A stretch of DNA of 45,613 nt, taken from positions 1 to 45,613 of the forward strand of contig NZ_VANS01000010.1 of the NCBI RefSeq assembly GCF_005887615.1, given 5' to 3'. This DNA comes from Sulfitobacter sabulilitoris. GTDB lineage: Bacteria; Pseudomonadota; Alphaproteobacteria; Rhodobacterales; Rhodobacteraceae. Both the position numbers and the translations under genes were made by a program. The notes beneath the pieces were generated by a model. It saw only the letters and a program-made list of their open reading frames with translations. It did no database searches and had not been told where the DNA came from. Of this stretch, positions 24,265 through 34,420 are shown piece by piece. Positions within the stretch are counted from its first letter, which is position 1. Each line of letters begins with the position of its first letter.

Positions 24265-25023
24265 TCAGGGCCTTTTGCGGCGCAGCCTCAGGGCGTCGGC
24301 CCCCAGTTCCGGCAGAATGGCGAAACAGCGCGCATAGCGTGGAATCATGCGCCCGGGGCTTTGCAGTATCCGCCACACCCATTCCAGTGCCATCGCCCGC
24401 ATGATCCGGGGCGCGCGCACCTGTTGGCCCGCCAGAAAATCCAGACCCGCGCCAAAGCAGGCAAAGCCGATGCCGGGCGCCACGGTGCGCCCGAACGCGG
24501 CAAAGCGTTCCTGTTTTACGGCCCCGAGCGCCACGATGCAAAACCCAGCGCCCGAAGTCTCAAGCCTTTGCAGGATCGTTGCGGCCTCTGCGCCCGTGGG
24601 GTCGAACCCGTGCGGCGGCGCGACGCAGGCGGTCAGCTTGATGCCCGGAATGCGCTGCCGCAAGACATCGGCGGCCCGTTCGAGAACGCGGTCGGTGCTG
24701 CCGACAAGGGCGACGGGCGTCGCGGTCTCGGCTGCCAGGGCGCACAACGGCAACAGCAGATCCGAGCCGGGCAGGAGTTCGACCGGTCGTCTGCCAAGGC
24801 GCGACAGCCAGACGACGGGGCGTCCGTCCGCGACCACCAGGTCCTGTGCGCGGTATGCCATCGCGAAATCGGGGGAGCTGGCCAGCTTGGCAAGATGATC
24901 CAGGTTGAGGGTCGCCAGCGCGAATCCCTCCCGCGCGGAGAATTTCTCCTGGATGCGGCGAAACAAATCGGCCTTTGTGGGCACATTGATCGCGATCTCT
25001 TGACCGCCGGGATTGAAAATCAT
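24265..25023 (-). CDS. WecG/TagA/CpsF-family glycosyltransferase
   Basis: A 252-residue protein, the usual size for this GT26 family, which adds N-acetylmannosamine-type or glucosyl residues to a lipid-linked sugar. Family landmarks are LATLNLDHLAKL (near 37-48), VVADGRPVVWLSR, LLPGSDLLLPL and VALGAVKQERF. The ATG at 25023 begins where the homology begins; the frame is open further upstream but contains no family sequence, and no clear ribosome site marks either choice. It runs opposite to the GT2 gene, with stop codons 7 bp apart, and is divergent from the polymerase/ligase gene. Confidence 0.88.
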   Translation of the reverse strand: MIFNPGGQEIAINVPTKADLFRRIQEKFSAREGFALATLNLDHLAKLASSPDFAMAYRAQDLVVADGRPVVWLSRLGRRPVELLPGSDLLLPLCALAAETATPVALVGSTDRVLERAADVLRQRIPGIKLTACVAPPHGFDPTGAEAATILQRLETSGAGFCIVALGAVKQERFAAFGRTVAPGIGFACFGAGLDFLAGQQVRAPRIMRAMALEWVWRILQSPGRMIPRYARCFAILPELGADALRLRRKRP

Positions 25024-25247
25024 GTCAGCGCCGGCAGGCCAGCGTGACAGATTGGCATCACTGCGTCTTGCGCCATGAAGAATAAGTAAATCAAAACAAC
25101 CTCTTGCGGAGATTTGGCGGTGTCTGCCGACCGCGTTGCGCAAAATCTAGCGGGATGACAGGGGTAGGGCTAGCTGATATTTTCGGGGCTTCAGGCGGCT
25201 GGGACGCTCCCGCGCCGGTGCGCTTTTGGCGACACAAGGACCCGGTG

Positions 25248-26702
25248 ATGCCCAACGCGATTGCCTACCTCATCCTGATGCTCTGGCCGGTGGTGTGCCT
25301 GGTTCTGTTCCGGACCGTTGCGCTGGAACGGGCGCTGGTGTGGTCGATCCTCGGCGGTTACCTGATCCTGCCGCCATTGGCGGAGTTCAACCTGCCGCTG
25401 GTGCCCGCGATGGACAAGGTGTCGATCCCGAACCTCAGCGTGCTGCTGATCCTGGGCTTCGGAATGCGCACCAGGCTGCGGCTTTGGCCGCGTGCGCGCA
25501 GTGCGGGCGTGCTGGTGGGGCTGTTCTTGCTGTGCGCGATTCCGACCGTCGTGACAAATGGCGACCCGCTGATCTTTCGGGTGCTGGCGCATAGCGATCC
25601 CATCGTGTTCCGCACGGATGAATTACCGGGCCTCAGCCTGCGGGACGTGGGATCGGTGCTGATCAATCAGGCGCTGATGATCGTTCCTTTCCTGCTGGCG
25701 CGACAATTTTTGGCGACCGAACGGGGCCTGCGCGAACTTTTGCTGGCGCTGATGGTGGGCGGTGCCGTCTATGCCCTGCCTGCGCTGGTCGAAATCCGGT
25801 TCAGCCCGCAAATCAACGTCTGGGTCTACGGGTTCTTTCAGCACAGCTTCGAGCAGATGATGCGCGAGGGCGGCTTTCGCCCGATCGTGTTCTTGCCGCA
25901 CGCGCTCTGGCTGGCATTGTTTTTCGTGATGTCCTTGTTCGCGGCGCTGACCTTGGCGCGTACGGCGCCCCCGCGGGCGCGATGGAAATACATCGTGACG
26001 GCCCTGTACCTGGCCGGGGTGTTGTTCCTGTGCAAGAGCCTTGCCTCTTTCGCCTATGCCGTCGTTCTGGCGCCGCTGGTGCTGTTTGCGCCGCCGCGCT
26101 GGTTGATCCGCGTGGCGGCGCTGTTTGCGGTGATCGCGGTGATCTATCCGATGCTGCGCAACACCGGGCTGGTGCCGTTGGATGACATCGTGGCGCAGGC
26201 GCAGGCGATCAGCGCCGAGCGGGCGCAATCGTTGGAATACCGCTTTGACAACGAGCAGGCGTTGTTGGCGCGGGCGGCGGAAAAGCCGTTGTTCGGCTGG
26301 GGCGGATGGGGCCGCAACCTGATCCGCCATTCCGAAACGGCGCAAATCCTGTCGATTCCGGATGGCCGCTGGATCATCGTGTTCGGCACCTTCGGCTGGT
26401 TGGGGTATATCGCGGAACTCGGGTTGCTGACGCTGCCGCTTGTTCTTTTGGCGCTGCGCACGCGGGGCGCGCGGGCGGTGGTGTCGCCGCATGTCGCGGC
26501 GGTGGCGATGATCCTGGGCATCACGATGATGGACATGCTGCTGAACGCGACGCTGACGCCGATCACCTGGCTGGCCGCGGGCGCGGTTCTGGGCCACGCG
26601 GAGCGATTGGCGCCAGATCGCCGCGCGGCACGGTATCGGTTCCGCATCCGCCCGGCAATGGGGCAGGGGACCCCCCGCGCGACCCGCCGCACCCTGCTCT
26701 AG
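25248..26702 (+). CDS. O-antigen ligase/Wzy-like polysaccharide polymerase
   Basis: A 484-residue membrane protein with about 11-12 hydrophobic segments. Near residue 350-375 it has a long extramembrane stretch (SLEYRFDNEQALLARAAEKPLFGWGGWGRN). The W-G-x-x-R region after a PLFGWG segment is typical of the O-antigen ligase/Wzy superfamily, which transfers lipid-linked glycans. The ATG at 25248 has AAGGA at 25236-25240. In this gene set it is the most likely polymerase of the Wzx/Wzy-type system, acting with the Wzz-like protein. Ligase activity is the alternative; sequence alone does not separate the two. Confidence 0.82.
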   Translation: MPNAIAYLILMLWPVVCLVLFRTVALERALVWSILGGYLILPPLAEFNLPLVPAMDKVSIPNLSVLLILGFGMRTRLRLWPRARSAGVLVGLFLLCAIPTVVTNGDPLIFRVLAHSDPIVFRTDELPGLSLRDVGSVLINQALMIVPFLLARQFLATERGLRELLLALMVGGAVYALPALVEIRFSPQINVWVYGFFQHSFEQMMREGGFRPIVFLPHALWLALFFVMSLFAALTLARTAPPRARWKYIVTALYLAGVLFLCKSLASFAYAVVLAPLVLFAPPRWLIRVAALFAVIAVIYPMLRNTGLVPLDDIVAQAQAISAERAQSLEYRFDNEQALLARAAEKPLFGWGGWGRNLIRHSETAQILSIPDGRWIIVFGTFGWLGYIAELGLLTLPLVLLALRTRGARAVVSPHVAAVAMILGITMMDMLLNATLTPITWLAAGAVLGHAERLAPDRRAARYRFRIRPAMGQGTPRATRRTLL

Positions 26703-26708
26703 CGTGCG

Positions 26709-26728
26709 GCAAGTCCGTTCAGACTTGC
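26709..26728 (+). terminator. Stem-loop after the polymerase/ligase gene
   Basis: GCAAGTC-CGTTCA-GACTTGC forms a perfect 7-bp stem with a 6-base loop, starting 7 bp after the stop codon. It has no following T-run, so intrinsic termination is uncertain. Confidence 0.35.
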
Positions 26729-26910
26729 GGCAACTGCGCGCAGGGAATTGGGCCGACGGTCAATAAAATGCCTTGTTCTCAACATCTTTTTCCCCTGCGG
26801 CTGGGGCAGGTTGCGGAAATTAATCTCTGTCCGCTTGGGGTGGTCATCAGTATGTTGTACCGGTGATGGCAGGCCCTGCCGGACCGGGCCACGGGACAGT
26901 GTGACGCGGA

Positions 26911-29900
26911 ATGAACAACGATCAGACACGTCTGAGACAGGATGAAGATATCGCCATCGTCGGGATGAGCGTGACCGTTCCGGGCGCGCGGTCCCTGGAC
27001 ATGTTTTGGTCCAATCTGGCGGGCGGCGTCGAATCCATCACCCGGCTCGACGAAGACGCCCTGCGCGCGGCGGGCGAGCGCGCGGAGGTGATGCGGCGCA
27101 AGACCTACGTGCCCGCGGCGGCCGTCCTGGAGGGCTATGACACCTTCGACCCGGAGTTTTTCGGCTTCAGCCCCAAGGACGCGGCGATACTGGATCCGCA
27201 GCACCGCAAGTTTCTCGAGGTGTCGTGGGAGGCGATGGAGCACGCGGGCCACCCGCCCGAAAGCATCCCCGGCCCGATCGGTGTTTACGCAGGCTGCGGC
27301 ATGGGCAGCTATTTCTATTTCAACATCTGCTCCAACCCCGACCTGGTGGACGATGTCGGCATGTTCCTGTTGCGCCACACCGGCAATGACAAGGATTTCC
27401 TGACCACCCGCGTCAGCCACGTCTTCGACCTCAAGGGGCCGAGCGTGAACGTGCAGACTGCCTGCTCCACATCGCTGGTGGCGGTGCATTACGCTTGCGA
27501 GGCACTGCGCAAGGGCGAGGTGGACATGGCACTGGCCGGGGGGGTCACGATCGAATTGCCGCAGGGCCGTGGCTATCTGTTTCGAGAGAATGAGATTCTG
27601 TCGCCCGACGGGCATTGCCATGCCTTCGATCACCGCGCCCAGGGCACGGTGTTCGGCAGCGGGGCAGGGGCCGTGGCGCTGCGCCGCCTGTCGGATGCGA
27701 TCGCGGACGGCGATCACATCTGGGCGGTGATCAAGGGATCGGCGATCAACAACGACGGTGCGGCAAAGGCGGGATACCTCGCGCCAAGCGTCGACGGGCA
27801 GTCGGCGGCGGTACAAAAGGCGCTGGCGGCGTCGGGCGTGGGGGCCGAGAGCATCGGCTATGTCGAATGTCACGGCACCGGCACCTATCTGGGGGACCCG
27901 ATCGAGGTGGCGGCGCTGACCGATGCCTACCGCCAGACCACCCAAGCGACGGAATTTTGCGGCATCGGATCGGTCAAGACCAACATCGGCCACCTGGATA
28001 CGGCCGCCGGGGTCGCCGGGCTGGTCAAGACCGCGCTGTCGCTGCACCACGGGCAGATCCCGCCGAGCCTTGGGTTCGAGGCGCCCAATCCCGCGATCGA
28101 TTTCGCCGCCAGCCCGTTTCGCGTGAACGCGCAGTTGCGCGACTGGCCCGCAGGCACAACGCCGCGCCGCGCGGCGGTCAACGCGCTGGGGGTGGGCGGC
28201 ACCAATGCGCACGCGGTGCTCGAACAGGCCCCCGCGCGGCCCGCGTCGGACGAACCCGAGTTTCCGTTTCACATCCTGTGCCTGTCAGGGCGCAGCCGCG
28301 CGGCGCTTGACGCCAACAGCGCAGCACTTGCCGCGCATCTGCGCCGCACTCCTGCCCCGCCGCTGGCCGACGTGGCCTTTACCCTTAAGAACGGTCGCCG
28401 CGGGTTTGAAAAACGCCGGGTCGTCGTGGCCGAAACCCACGCCGAGGCCGCGCACCTGCTGGAGCAGGGCGACGGCCGCCGCGTGTTCACCCATGACGTC
28501 GTCGGCGAAGCGCCCGGCGTGGTGTTCATGTTCCCCGGCGGAGGAGCGCAATATCCCGGCATGGCGCGGGATCTGTACGAAACCGAACCGGTGTTCGCGG
28601 AGTGGATGGACCGGGGGCTGGATCACCTCGAGCCGCAGCTTGATTATGACATTCGCGCGCTCTGGCTGCCCGCGCCCGAGGACCGCGCCGCCGCGGAAGC
28701 CACGTTGCAAAAACCGTCGGTGCAGCTGCCGCTGATCATGATCGTCGAATATGCGCTGGCGCAGCTTTGGCAATCCTGGGGTGTGCGGCCCGCGGCGCTG
28801 GTCGGTCACAGCATGGGCGAGAACACCGCCGCCTGTCTGGCCGGTGTGATCGGATTCGAGGATTGCATCGACCTGGTGCTGCTGCGCGGGCGGCTTTTTG
28901 ACACGGTGCCCGCCGGCGGAATGCTGAGCGTGCCCTTGCCCCTGTCGGAGCTTGAGCCGTTGATCGGCGGCGATCTGGACATTGCCGGCCTGAACGGGCC
29001 GCTGCTGACCGCCGTGTCGGGCCCGCAGGCCGCCCTCGACCGGCTTGCCGCCACGCTTGCCGCGCGCGATATCGACTGTCAGCGCATTCCCATCGACATC
29101 GCGGCGCATTCGCGCATGCTCGACCCGATCCTTTCCGACTATCGCGCGTTCCTGTCCGGCGTGACCCTGAACGCGCCGACGCTGCCGCTGATCTCCAACC
29201 GCACGGGGGTCGAATTGACGGCCCGGCAGGCAACCGATCCCGATTATTGGGTCGAGCAGTTGCGCCAAACGGTCCGGTTTGCCGATTGCATCGACCACCT
29301 GAGCCGGCGGCGCGATCACGTCTATCTCGAGGTCGGGCCGGGCAAGGCGCTGAGCGCGCTGGCGCAGATGCACGGCGCGGTCAACGCGGGGCAGGTGCTG
29401 AGCGCGCTCAGGCATCCCGATCAGGACATCGCGGACGATATGTACTTCTTTGGCGTGATCGGGCGGCTTTGGGCCACGGGAGTGGAGGCCGATTGGCCGC
29501 AGGTCTGGGGCGAGGGCAGGCGCCAGCGGGTGCCGCTGCCGACCTATGCGTTTCAGCGCAGCCGCTATTTCATCGAGGCGAACACAGGCACCGCGCAAAA
29601 GGCCGCGCCCGATCTGGAGCACCGCGACGATATCGGCTGCTGGGGCTACCGCCCGGTCTGGAGGCCGCGCCTGCCCGAGGGGGCCATCGACGTCGCGGGG
29701 GATCTGGCCGATGCGCCGCGCCAACGCTGGCTGATCTTTACGGATGCCGACGGTCTGGGCCAGTCGCTGTGCGACCGGCTGCGCGGTCTGGGGCACGCGG
29801 TGGTGCAGGTCCGCGCGGGCGATGGTTTCGCGCAGGTGTCGGCGGGGCATTACACGCTGGCGCCCGAACAGATGCGCGCCGGGTACGACGCCTTGATGCG

Positions 29901-32900
29901 CGACCTCGCGGACAAGGGGTTCGTGCCGTCGCGCATCGTCCATCTTTGGCTGGTGACCGGAGGCGAAACGTTTCGCCCCGGCAGCAGCCTTTTCGACCGC
30001 AATCTGGAGCAGGGGCTGTACGGTCTGGTGTCGCTGGCGCAGGCCTTGGGTGATCAGGGATGGGGCGACGGTTGCCATCTGACCGTGGTGACCAACGGCG
30101 CGGCACAGGTGCGCGGCGAGCCGTTGCCCTATCCCGAAAAGGCGATGATCAGCGGCCCGCTCGGTATGCTGCCGCGTGAATTTCCGGGCATGACGGCCGC
30201 GTCGCTGGATATCGAATTGCCCGAGGCGGACAAGGCCCCGCGCGCGGGTTTGGCGCGTCTGACCGGGCGGTCGGCCAAGGACGGTCGGCCGGACGACATG
30301 CGCGCCTTGACCGACCGGCTGTTGGAGGACGTTTTGGCCGATCCCGCGAATACCGTCGCGGCTTATCGCGGGGCGCGGCGGTTTGAAAAAGGCTATGCGC
30401 CCGAAGCGCTGGAGGCCGCCACCGATCCCGGGCCCTACACCCATGGGGGCACCTACCTGGTCACGGGCGGCTTTGGCGGGATCGGGCTGCGCGTGGCGCA
30501 GGACCTGGTCGAAACCGCGTCAGCCAATGTGGTGTTGCTGTCGCGCGATCCGCTGCCGCCGCGCGCGGCCTGGTCGGGGTATCTGGCGCGGCACGGCGCG
30601 GGCGACCGGACGGCGGCGCGCATCGCCGCGGTGCAGCGGCTGGAGGCGGCAGGCGGGCGTGTGATGGTGGCGGCCGGGGATATCTGCAACCTGGCGCAGA
30701 TGCGCCGCGTGATCGACGACATCGACGACGCCTTTGGCGGGCTGACCGGCGTGATCCATGCCGCCGGCGTGATCGACGACGCGCCGCTGATGACCAAGAC
30801 CGACGCGACGATCGCACAGGTTCTTGCACCCAAGGTGCAGGGGGTGCGGGTGCTTGACGCGCTGTTGCCGGATGGCGCGATCGACCTGCTGGTTCTGTTC
30901 GCGTCCAGCAGCACGGCGACGCGGCCCGCCGGGCAGTGCGACTATGTCGCCGCGAATGACTACCTGAACGCCTTTGCCGCGTCGCGGGCGGGCGGGGCGA
31001 CCCGTGTGGTGGCGGTCAACTGGGGCGTCTGGGCCGAGGTCGGCATGGCGGCGGAGGCGATTGCCCGCGATGCGCCCCTTGCGCTTGACCCCGTGGCGGC
31101 GGACCGCGATATGCCGCTGATCGACCGGATCGGCATCGACGCGGATGGTACGCTGGTGGCGGAAACGACGCTGTCGACCGACACGCATTGGGTGCTGGAT
31201 CAGCACCGCACGGCACGCGGCGATGCCCTGCTGCCCGGCACCGGGTTCATCGAGGTGCTGGCCGAGGCGCTGGCGGTCCGGGGTCATTCGCTGGCCGGTG
31301 CGTGCCTGCGCGATCTGTATTTCCTGCGACCGCTGAATGCGCCGGACGGGACTGCGCGCAAGCTGCGCGTTCTGTTGCGCCCCAGCGCGGACGGGTATGA
31401 CGCCGAGGTGCGCAGCGATACCTCGCAAGAGGGGCGCGAGGGGTTCGTCCTGAACGCACTGGCGCGGATCGTGCTGGAGGATGCGCTGGCGCCGCCCGCA
31501 CCGCTCGACCTTGCCGCGATCGGCGCGGGTTGCGGGACGCGGGCGTCCGGAACCGCCGCGCAGCGCCTTGCCTCGCCGCAGGAGGCGCATCTGACCTTCG
31601 GGCCGCAGTGGCATGTGTTGCGCGACACCGCCCTTGGCGACGGCGAAGGGTTGGCGCATCTGGCGGTGCCGCAGGATCTGCGCGGCACGGCGAGCGCGGG
31701 GTATCTGCTGCATCCCGGTCTGATGGATCTGGCGACGGGCTGGGCGATGCATCTGATCGATGGCTACGCCGCGGCGGATCTGTGGGTGCCGCTGTCTTAT
31801 GGCACGGTCACGGTGCATGCCGCGCTGCCGCCGGATGTCGTGTCCTGGGTGCGGCTGGATCCGGAGAGCGACCCCGACCACGGCATGGCCCGCTTCGATG
31901 TGACGATCAGCGATCCGGATGGCCGCGTTCTGGTCGAGGTGACGGGCTTTACCATCCAGAGGCTGGAGGGAGGTTTCGGCGCACCGGCCGCGATTGATCC
32001 GCGCGACGTGTCGTTCGATGGTGCGCCCGGCGCCACACCCCACACCCCCGATCAGGACCGGCTGGCCTATGCCGTGTCGCAGGGTATCCGCCCGGCCGAG
32101 GGCCCGGAGGCCCTGCGCCGCGCGCTTGGCCTTGGACGCGCGCATGTGGTGGTGTCGTCGATGGACCTGCCCGGTCTGATCGCGCAGGCCAACCGCCCCG
32201 CCGGGCCCGCGACCGCGCCGGGCCAGACCTTTGACCGTCCGGATCTGGACGGATCCTATGTCGCGCCGCGCACCCGGCTTGAGACCGAGCTGGCGGAGAT
32301 GTGGCAGACCCTGCTGGGGGTCAATCAGGTGGGGGTCGAGGACAGTTTTTTCGATCTGGGCGGTCATTCGCTGATCGCCGTGCGGCTGTTCGCCAATATC
32401 AAGCGGACCTACGACCGGCAGTTCCCGATCTCGGTCCTGTTCGAGGCGCCGACGATCGAAAAGCTGGCGGCGCTGATCGCACCGGATGCGGCAGCCACAG
32501 GGGATGAGCAGGCGCCGACGCCGGACCGTGGCGCCGCGCCAGGGTTCGATCATCTGGTCCTGCTGCACCCCGGCAACGACACGCGTGCGGCCCCCTTGTT
32601 CATCGTTGCGGGAATGTTCGGCAACGTTCTGAACCTGCGGCATCTGGCGCAGGCGATCGGACGCGACCGCGCAGTCTACGGTGTGCAGGCGCGCGGCCTG
32701 ATCGGAACTGCGGAGCCGCACTTGACCATTGCGGATGCAGCGGCGGATTACCTGGCCGAGATCCGCATGGTGCAGCCCGACGGCCCCTATCTGCTGTCGG
32801 GTTTCTCGGGCGGGGGCATCACCGCCTACGAGATGGCGCAGCAATTGCGCGCCCAAGGCCAGGATGTGCCGGTGCTGGCGCTGCTGGACACGCCCTTGCC

Positions 32901-33405
32901 GGTGCGCCCGTCGCTGATGCGGCGCGACAAGGCGCTCATCAAGCTGGCAGAGCTGCGCCGCAAGGGGCCGCGCTATCTGATCGACTGGGCGCGGGATCGC
33001 TGGGCCTGGGAAAGGGCGAAACGGCACCGTGCCGCAAAGGGCATCGCCGCGCCGACCGATGCGTTCAACAACGACAAGATCGAAGCGGCGTTCCGCGCGG
33101 CGGTGGCGGAATATGACGTCGCCCCCTGGCCCGGCGACATGACACTGTTCCGCCCGCCGCTGGACCGGCATTGGCGGGTGTCGGGCGGTGCGTGGGTCAG
33201 TGCCGCGCGGGAATACGTGCTGCCGGACAACGACTGGACGCAATTCGCGCCCAAGCTCGCGGTGATCGAAGTCCCGGGCGATCATGACAGCATGGTGCTG
33301 TCGCCGAATGTCGCCGTTCTGGCGCAGGCGCTGCGCGACGTCATCGACCATGCGCTGACGCCCGCCGGATTGGGCCACTGGTCCGATGCGACGGCGGCGG
33401 AGTAG
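26911..33405 (+). CDS. Type I polyketide synthase, KS-AT-KR-DH-ACP-TE
   Basis: A 2164-residue single-module megasynthase. KS (about 10-440) has C185 in TACSTS, H321 in CHGTGT and H361 in NIGH. AT (about 535-850) has S634 in GHSMGE and a specificity motif IAAH, which is neither the usual malonyl HAFH nor methylmalonyl YASH. A structural KR half (about 890-1165) precedes the catalytic KR (about 1178-1380: TGGFGGIG, S1333 region, Y1345). DH follows (about 1400-1690) with H1432 in HRTARGDALLP and D1606 in HPGLMD. ACP has S1820 in LGGHSL. TE (about 1850-2150) has S1966 in GFSGGG, D1993 and H2125. There is no ER or MT domain. One extension should give a 2-enoyl product released by the TE. It is the first gene of the long biosynthetic run. 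Confidence 0.95.
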   Translation: MNNDQTRLRQDEDIAIVGMSVTVPGARSLDMFWSNLAGGVESITRLDEDALRAAGERAEVMRRKTYVPAAAVLEGYDTFDPEFFGFSPKDAAILDPQHRKFLEVSWEAMEHAGHPPESIPGPIGVYAGCGMGSYFYFNICSNPDLVDDVGMFLLRHTGNDKDFLTTRVSHVFDLKGPSVNVQTACSTSLVAVHYACEALRKGEVDMALAGGVTIELPQGRGYLFRENEILSPDGHCHAFDHRAQGTVFGSGAGAVALRRLSDAIADGDHIWAVIKGSAINNDGAAKAGYLAPSVDGQSAAVQKALAASGVGAESIGYVECHGTGTYLGDPIEVAALTDAYRQTTQATEFCGIGSVKTNIGHLDTAAGVAGLVKTALSLHHGQIPPSLGFEAPNPAIDFAASPFRVNAQLRDWPAGTTPRRAAVNALGVGGTNAHAVLEQAPARPASDEPEFPFHILCLSGRSRAALDANSAALAAHLRRTPAPPLADVAFTLKNGRRGFEKRRVVVAETHAEAAHLLEQGDGRRVFTHDVVGEAPGVVFMFPGGGAQYPGMARDLYETEPVFAEWMDRGLDHLEPQLDYDIRALWLPAPEDRAAAEATLQKPSVQLPLIMIVEYALAQLWQSWGVRPAALVGHSMGENTAACLAGVIGFEDCIDLVLLRGRLFDTVPAGGMLSVPLPLSELEPLIGGDLDIAGLNGPLLTAVSGPQAALDRLAATLAARDIDCQRIPIDIAAHSRMLDPILSDYRAFLSGVTLNAPTLPLISNRTGVELTARQATDPDYWVEQLRQTVRFADCIDHLSRRRDHVYLEVGPGKALSALAQMHGAVNAGQVLSALRHPDQDIADDMYFFGVIGRLWATGVEADWPQVWGEGRRQRVPLPTYAFQRSRYFIEANTGTAQKAAPDLEHRDDIGCWGYRPVWRPRLPEGAIDVAGDLADAPRQRWLIFTDADGLGQSLCDRLRGLGHAVVQVRAGDGFAQVSAGHYTLAPEQMRAGYDALMRDLADKGFVPSRIVHLWLVTGGETFRPGSSLFDRNLEQGLYGLVSLAQALGDQGWGDGCHLTVVTNGAAQVRGEPLPYPEKAMISGPLGMLPREFPGMTAASLDIELPEADKAPRAGLARLTGRSAKDGRPDDMRALTDRLLEDVLADPANTVAAYRGARRFEKGYAPEALEAATDPGPYTHGGTYLVTGGFGGIGLRVAQDLVETASANVVLLSRDPLPPRAAWSGYLARHGAGDRTAARIAAVQRLEAAGGRVMVAAGDICNLAQMRRVIDDIDDAFGGLTGVIHAAGVIDDAPLMTKTDATIAQVLAPKVQGVRVLDALLPDGAIDLLVLFASSSTATRPAGQCDYVAANDYLNAFAASRAGGATRVVAVNWGVWAEVGMAAEAIARDAPLALDPVAADRDMPLIDRIGIDADGTLVAETTLSTDTHWVLDQHRTARGDALLPGTGFIEVLAEALAVRGHSLAGACLRDLYFLRPLNAPDGTARKLRVLLRPSADGYDAEVRSDTSQEGREGFVLNALARIVLEDALAPPAPLDLAAIGAGCGTRASGTAAQRLASPQEAHLTFGPQWHVLRDTALGDGEGLAHLAVPQDLRGTASAGYLLHPGLMDLATGWAMHLIDGYAAADLWVPLSYGTVTVHAALPPDVVSWVRLDPESDPDHGMARFDVTISDPDGRVLVEVTGFTIQRLEGGFGAPAAIDPRDVSFDGAPGATPHTPDQDRLAYAVSQGIRPAEGPEALRRALGLGRAHVVVSSMDLPGLIAQANRPAGPATAPGQTFDRPDLDGSYVAPRTRLETELAEMWQTLLGVNQVGVEDSFFDLGGHSLIAVRLFANIKRTYDRQFPISVLFEAPTIEKLAALIAPDAAATGDEQAPTPDRGAAPGFDHLVLLHPGNDTRAAPLFIVAGMFGNVLNLRHLAQAIGRDRAVYGVQARGLIGTAEPHLTIADAAADYLAEIRMVQPDGPYLLSGFSGGGITAYEMAQQLRAQGQDVPVLALLDTPLPVRPSLMRRDKALIKLAELRRKGPRYLIDWARDRWAWERAKRHRAAKGIAAPTDAFNNDKIEAAFRAAVAEYDVAPWPGDMTLFRPPLDRHWRVSGGAWVSAAREYVLPDNDWTQFAPKLAVIEVPGDHDSMVLSPNVAVLAQALRDVIDHALTPAGLGHWSDATAAE

Positions 33406-33409
33406 GGCG

Positions 33410-34420
33410 ATGGCGACCGATCCCAGCCTGCTGTGCGTGGTCCTGAACTACAAGACGCCGCAGATGACCCTGCGCGCCGCCGAGGCTGCGCTGTCTGACA
33501 TGGCGGGCCTGCGCGCCGAGATGGTGATCGTGGACAATGCGTCGGGCGACGGATCGGCCGATATCCTGCGCGATGCCGTCGTGGCGCGCGGTTGGGACAA
33601 GACCGCAGGCGTGCGGGTCATCGCATCGGCGCGCAATGGCGGCTTTGGGGCGGGCAACAACATCGGTATCCGCGCAGGTCTGGGCAACGGCGACGCGCCC
33701 GATTACGTCTATATCGTCAATTCCGACGCCTTTGCCGATCGCGGTTGTATCGCGGCCCTGCTGGACCACCTGCAATCGCACCCCGAGGCCGGGTTCGCGG
33801 GCAGCGCAGTGCGCGGCGAGGACGACGCGCCGCATCGCACCGCGTTTCGCTTCCCCTCCATCACCGGCGAGATCGAGGCGGCGGCGCGCACCGGACTCCT
33901 GTCGCGTCTGTTCAGCCGGTCCATCGTCGCGATGCCGATCCCGAAAAAGGCGCGCCGCGTCGATTGGGTGGCGGGCGCCAGCGTGATGATGCGGGGCGAC
34001 ATGCTGTGCGAGATCGGGCTGTTCGACGAAACGTTCTTTTTGTATTTCGAGGAAACCGACCTGTGCCTGCGCGGCGCGCGCGCCGGATGGCAGACCTGGT
34101 ACGTGCCGCAAAGCCGGATCGTGCACATCGGGTCGGTGTCCACCGGCATGAAGACCTGGACGCGGATGCCCGGCTATTGGTTCGGGTCGCGGTGGCATTA
34201 TTTCACCAAGAACCACGGCAGGCTTTACGCGGCCGCGGCGACGCTTGCGCATCTGTCGGGCGGCGCGGTCTATCGCTTGCGCCGGCTGCTGCAAGGCAAG
34301 CCACAGCGCGATCCGGACCGTTTTCTGCGCGACCTGATGCGCCATGACATTCGGGCGATGACGCGCCGACACCCGTGCGTGCCGCCGCCCAAGCCCCAAC
34401 CGGAAGCGAGCCAGCCATGA
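33410..34420 (+). CDS. GT2-family glycosyltransferase (rhamnosyltransferase-like) between PKS and NRPS
   Basis: A 336-residue GT-A enzyme. Seen: LCVVLNYKTPQMTLRAAEA at the start, VIVDNASGDGS for the nucleotide site, YIVNSDAFAD for the DxD-like site (NSD), VDWVAGASVMMRGDML and FFLYFEETDLCLR, a pattern shared with WbbL-type rhamnosyltransferases. The ATG at 33410 follows GGAG and the PKS stop by 4 bp, and its own stop overlaps the NRPS start (ATGA), so it is translationally locked between the two megasynthase genes. This coupling is the strongest sign that the peptide-polyketide and a sugar belong to one product. The donor sugar is not known. Confidence 0.92.
   Translation: MATDPSLLCVVLNYKTPQMTLRAAEAALSDMAGLRAEMVIVDNASGDGSADILRDAVVARGWDKTAGVRVIASARNGGFGAGNNIGIRAGLGNGDAPDYVYIVNSDAFADRGCIAALLDHLQSHPEAGFAGSAVRGEDDAPHRTAFRFPSITGEIEAAARTGLLSRLFSRSIVAMPIPKKARRVDWVAGASVMMRGDMLCEIGLFDETFFLYFEETDLCLRGARAGWQTWYVPQSRIVHIGSVSTGMKTWTRMPGYWFGSRWHYFTKNHGRLYAAAATLAHLSGGAVYRLRRLLQGKPQRDPDRFLRDLMRHDIRAMTRRHPCVPPPKPQPEASQP

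Noticed and set aside
26791-26816. Possible lux-type box (CCTG...CAGG) upstream of the PKS gene
   Set aside because: The arms are short, the spacing does not match the usual lux box, and there is no LuxR or LuxI gene in the window.
28285-33378. Very long open frames on the minus strand over the PKS gene
   Set aside because: They are mirror frames of the PKS coding sequence. Their translations have the Arg/His/Gln-rich composition of antisense reading and no family features.
27465-33400. Possible second PKS module or trans-AT organisation
   Set aside because: There is a single KS, an integral AT with an intact GHSMGE, and one ACP, so it is one complete cis-AT module.
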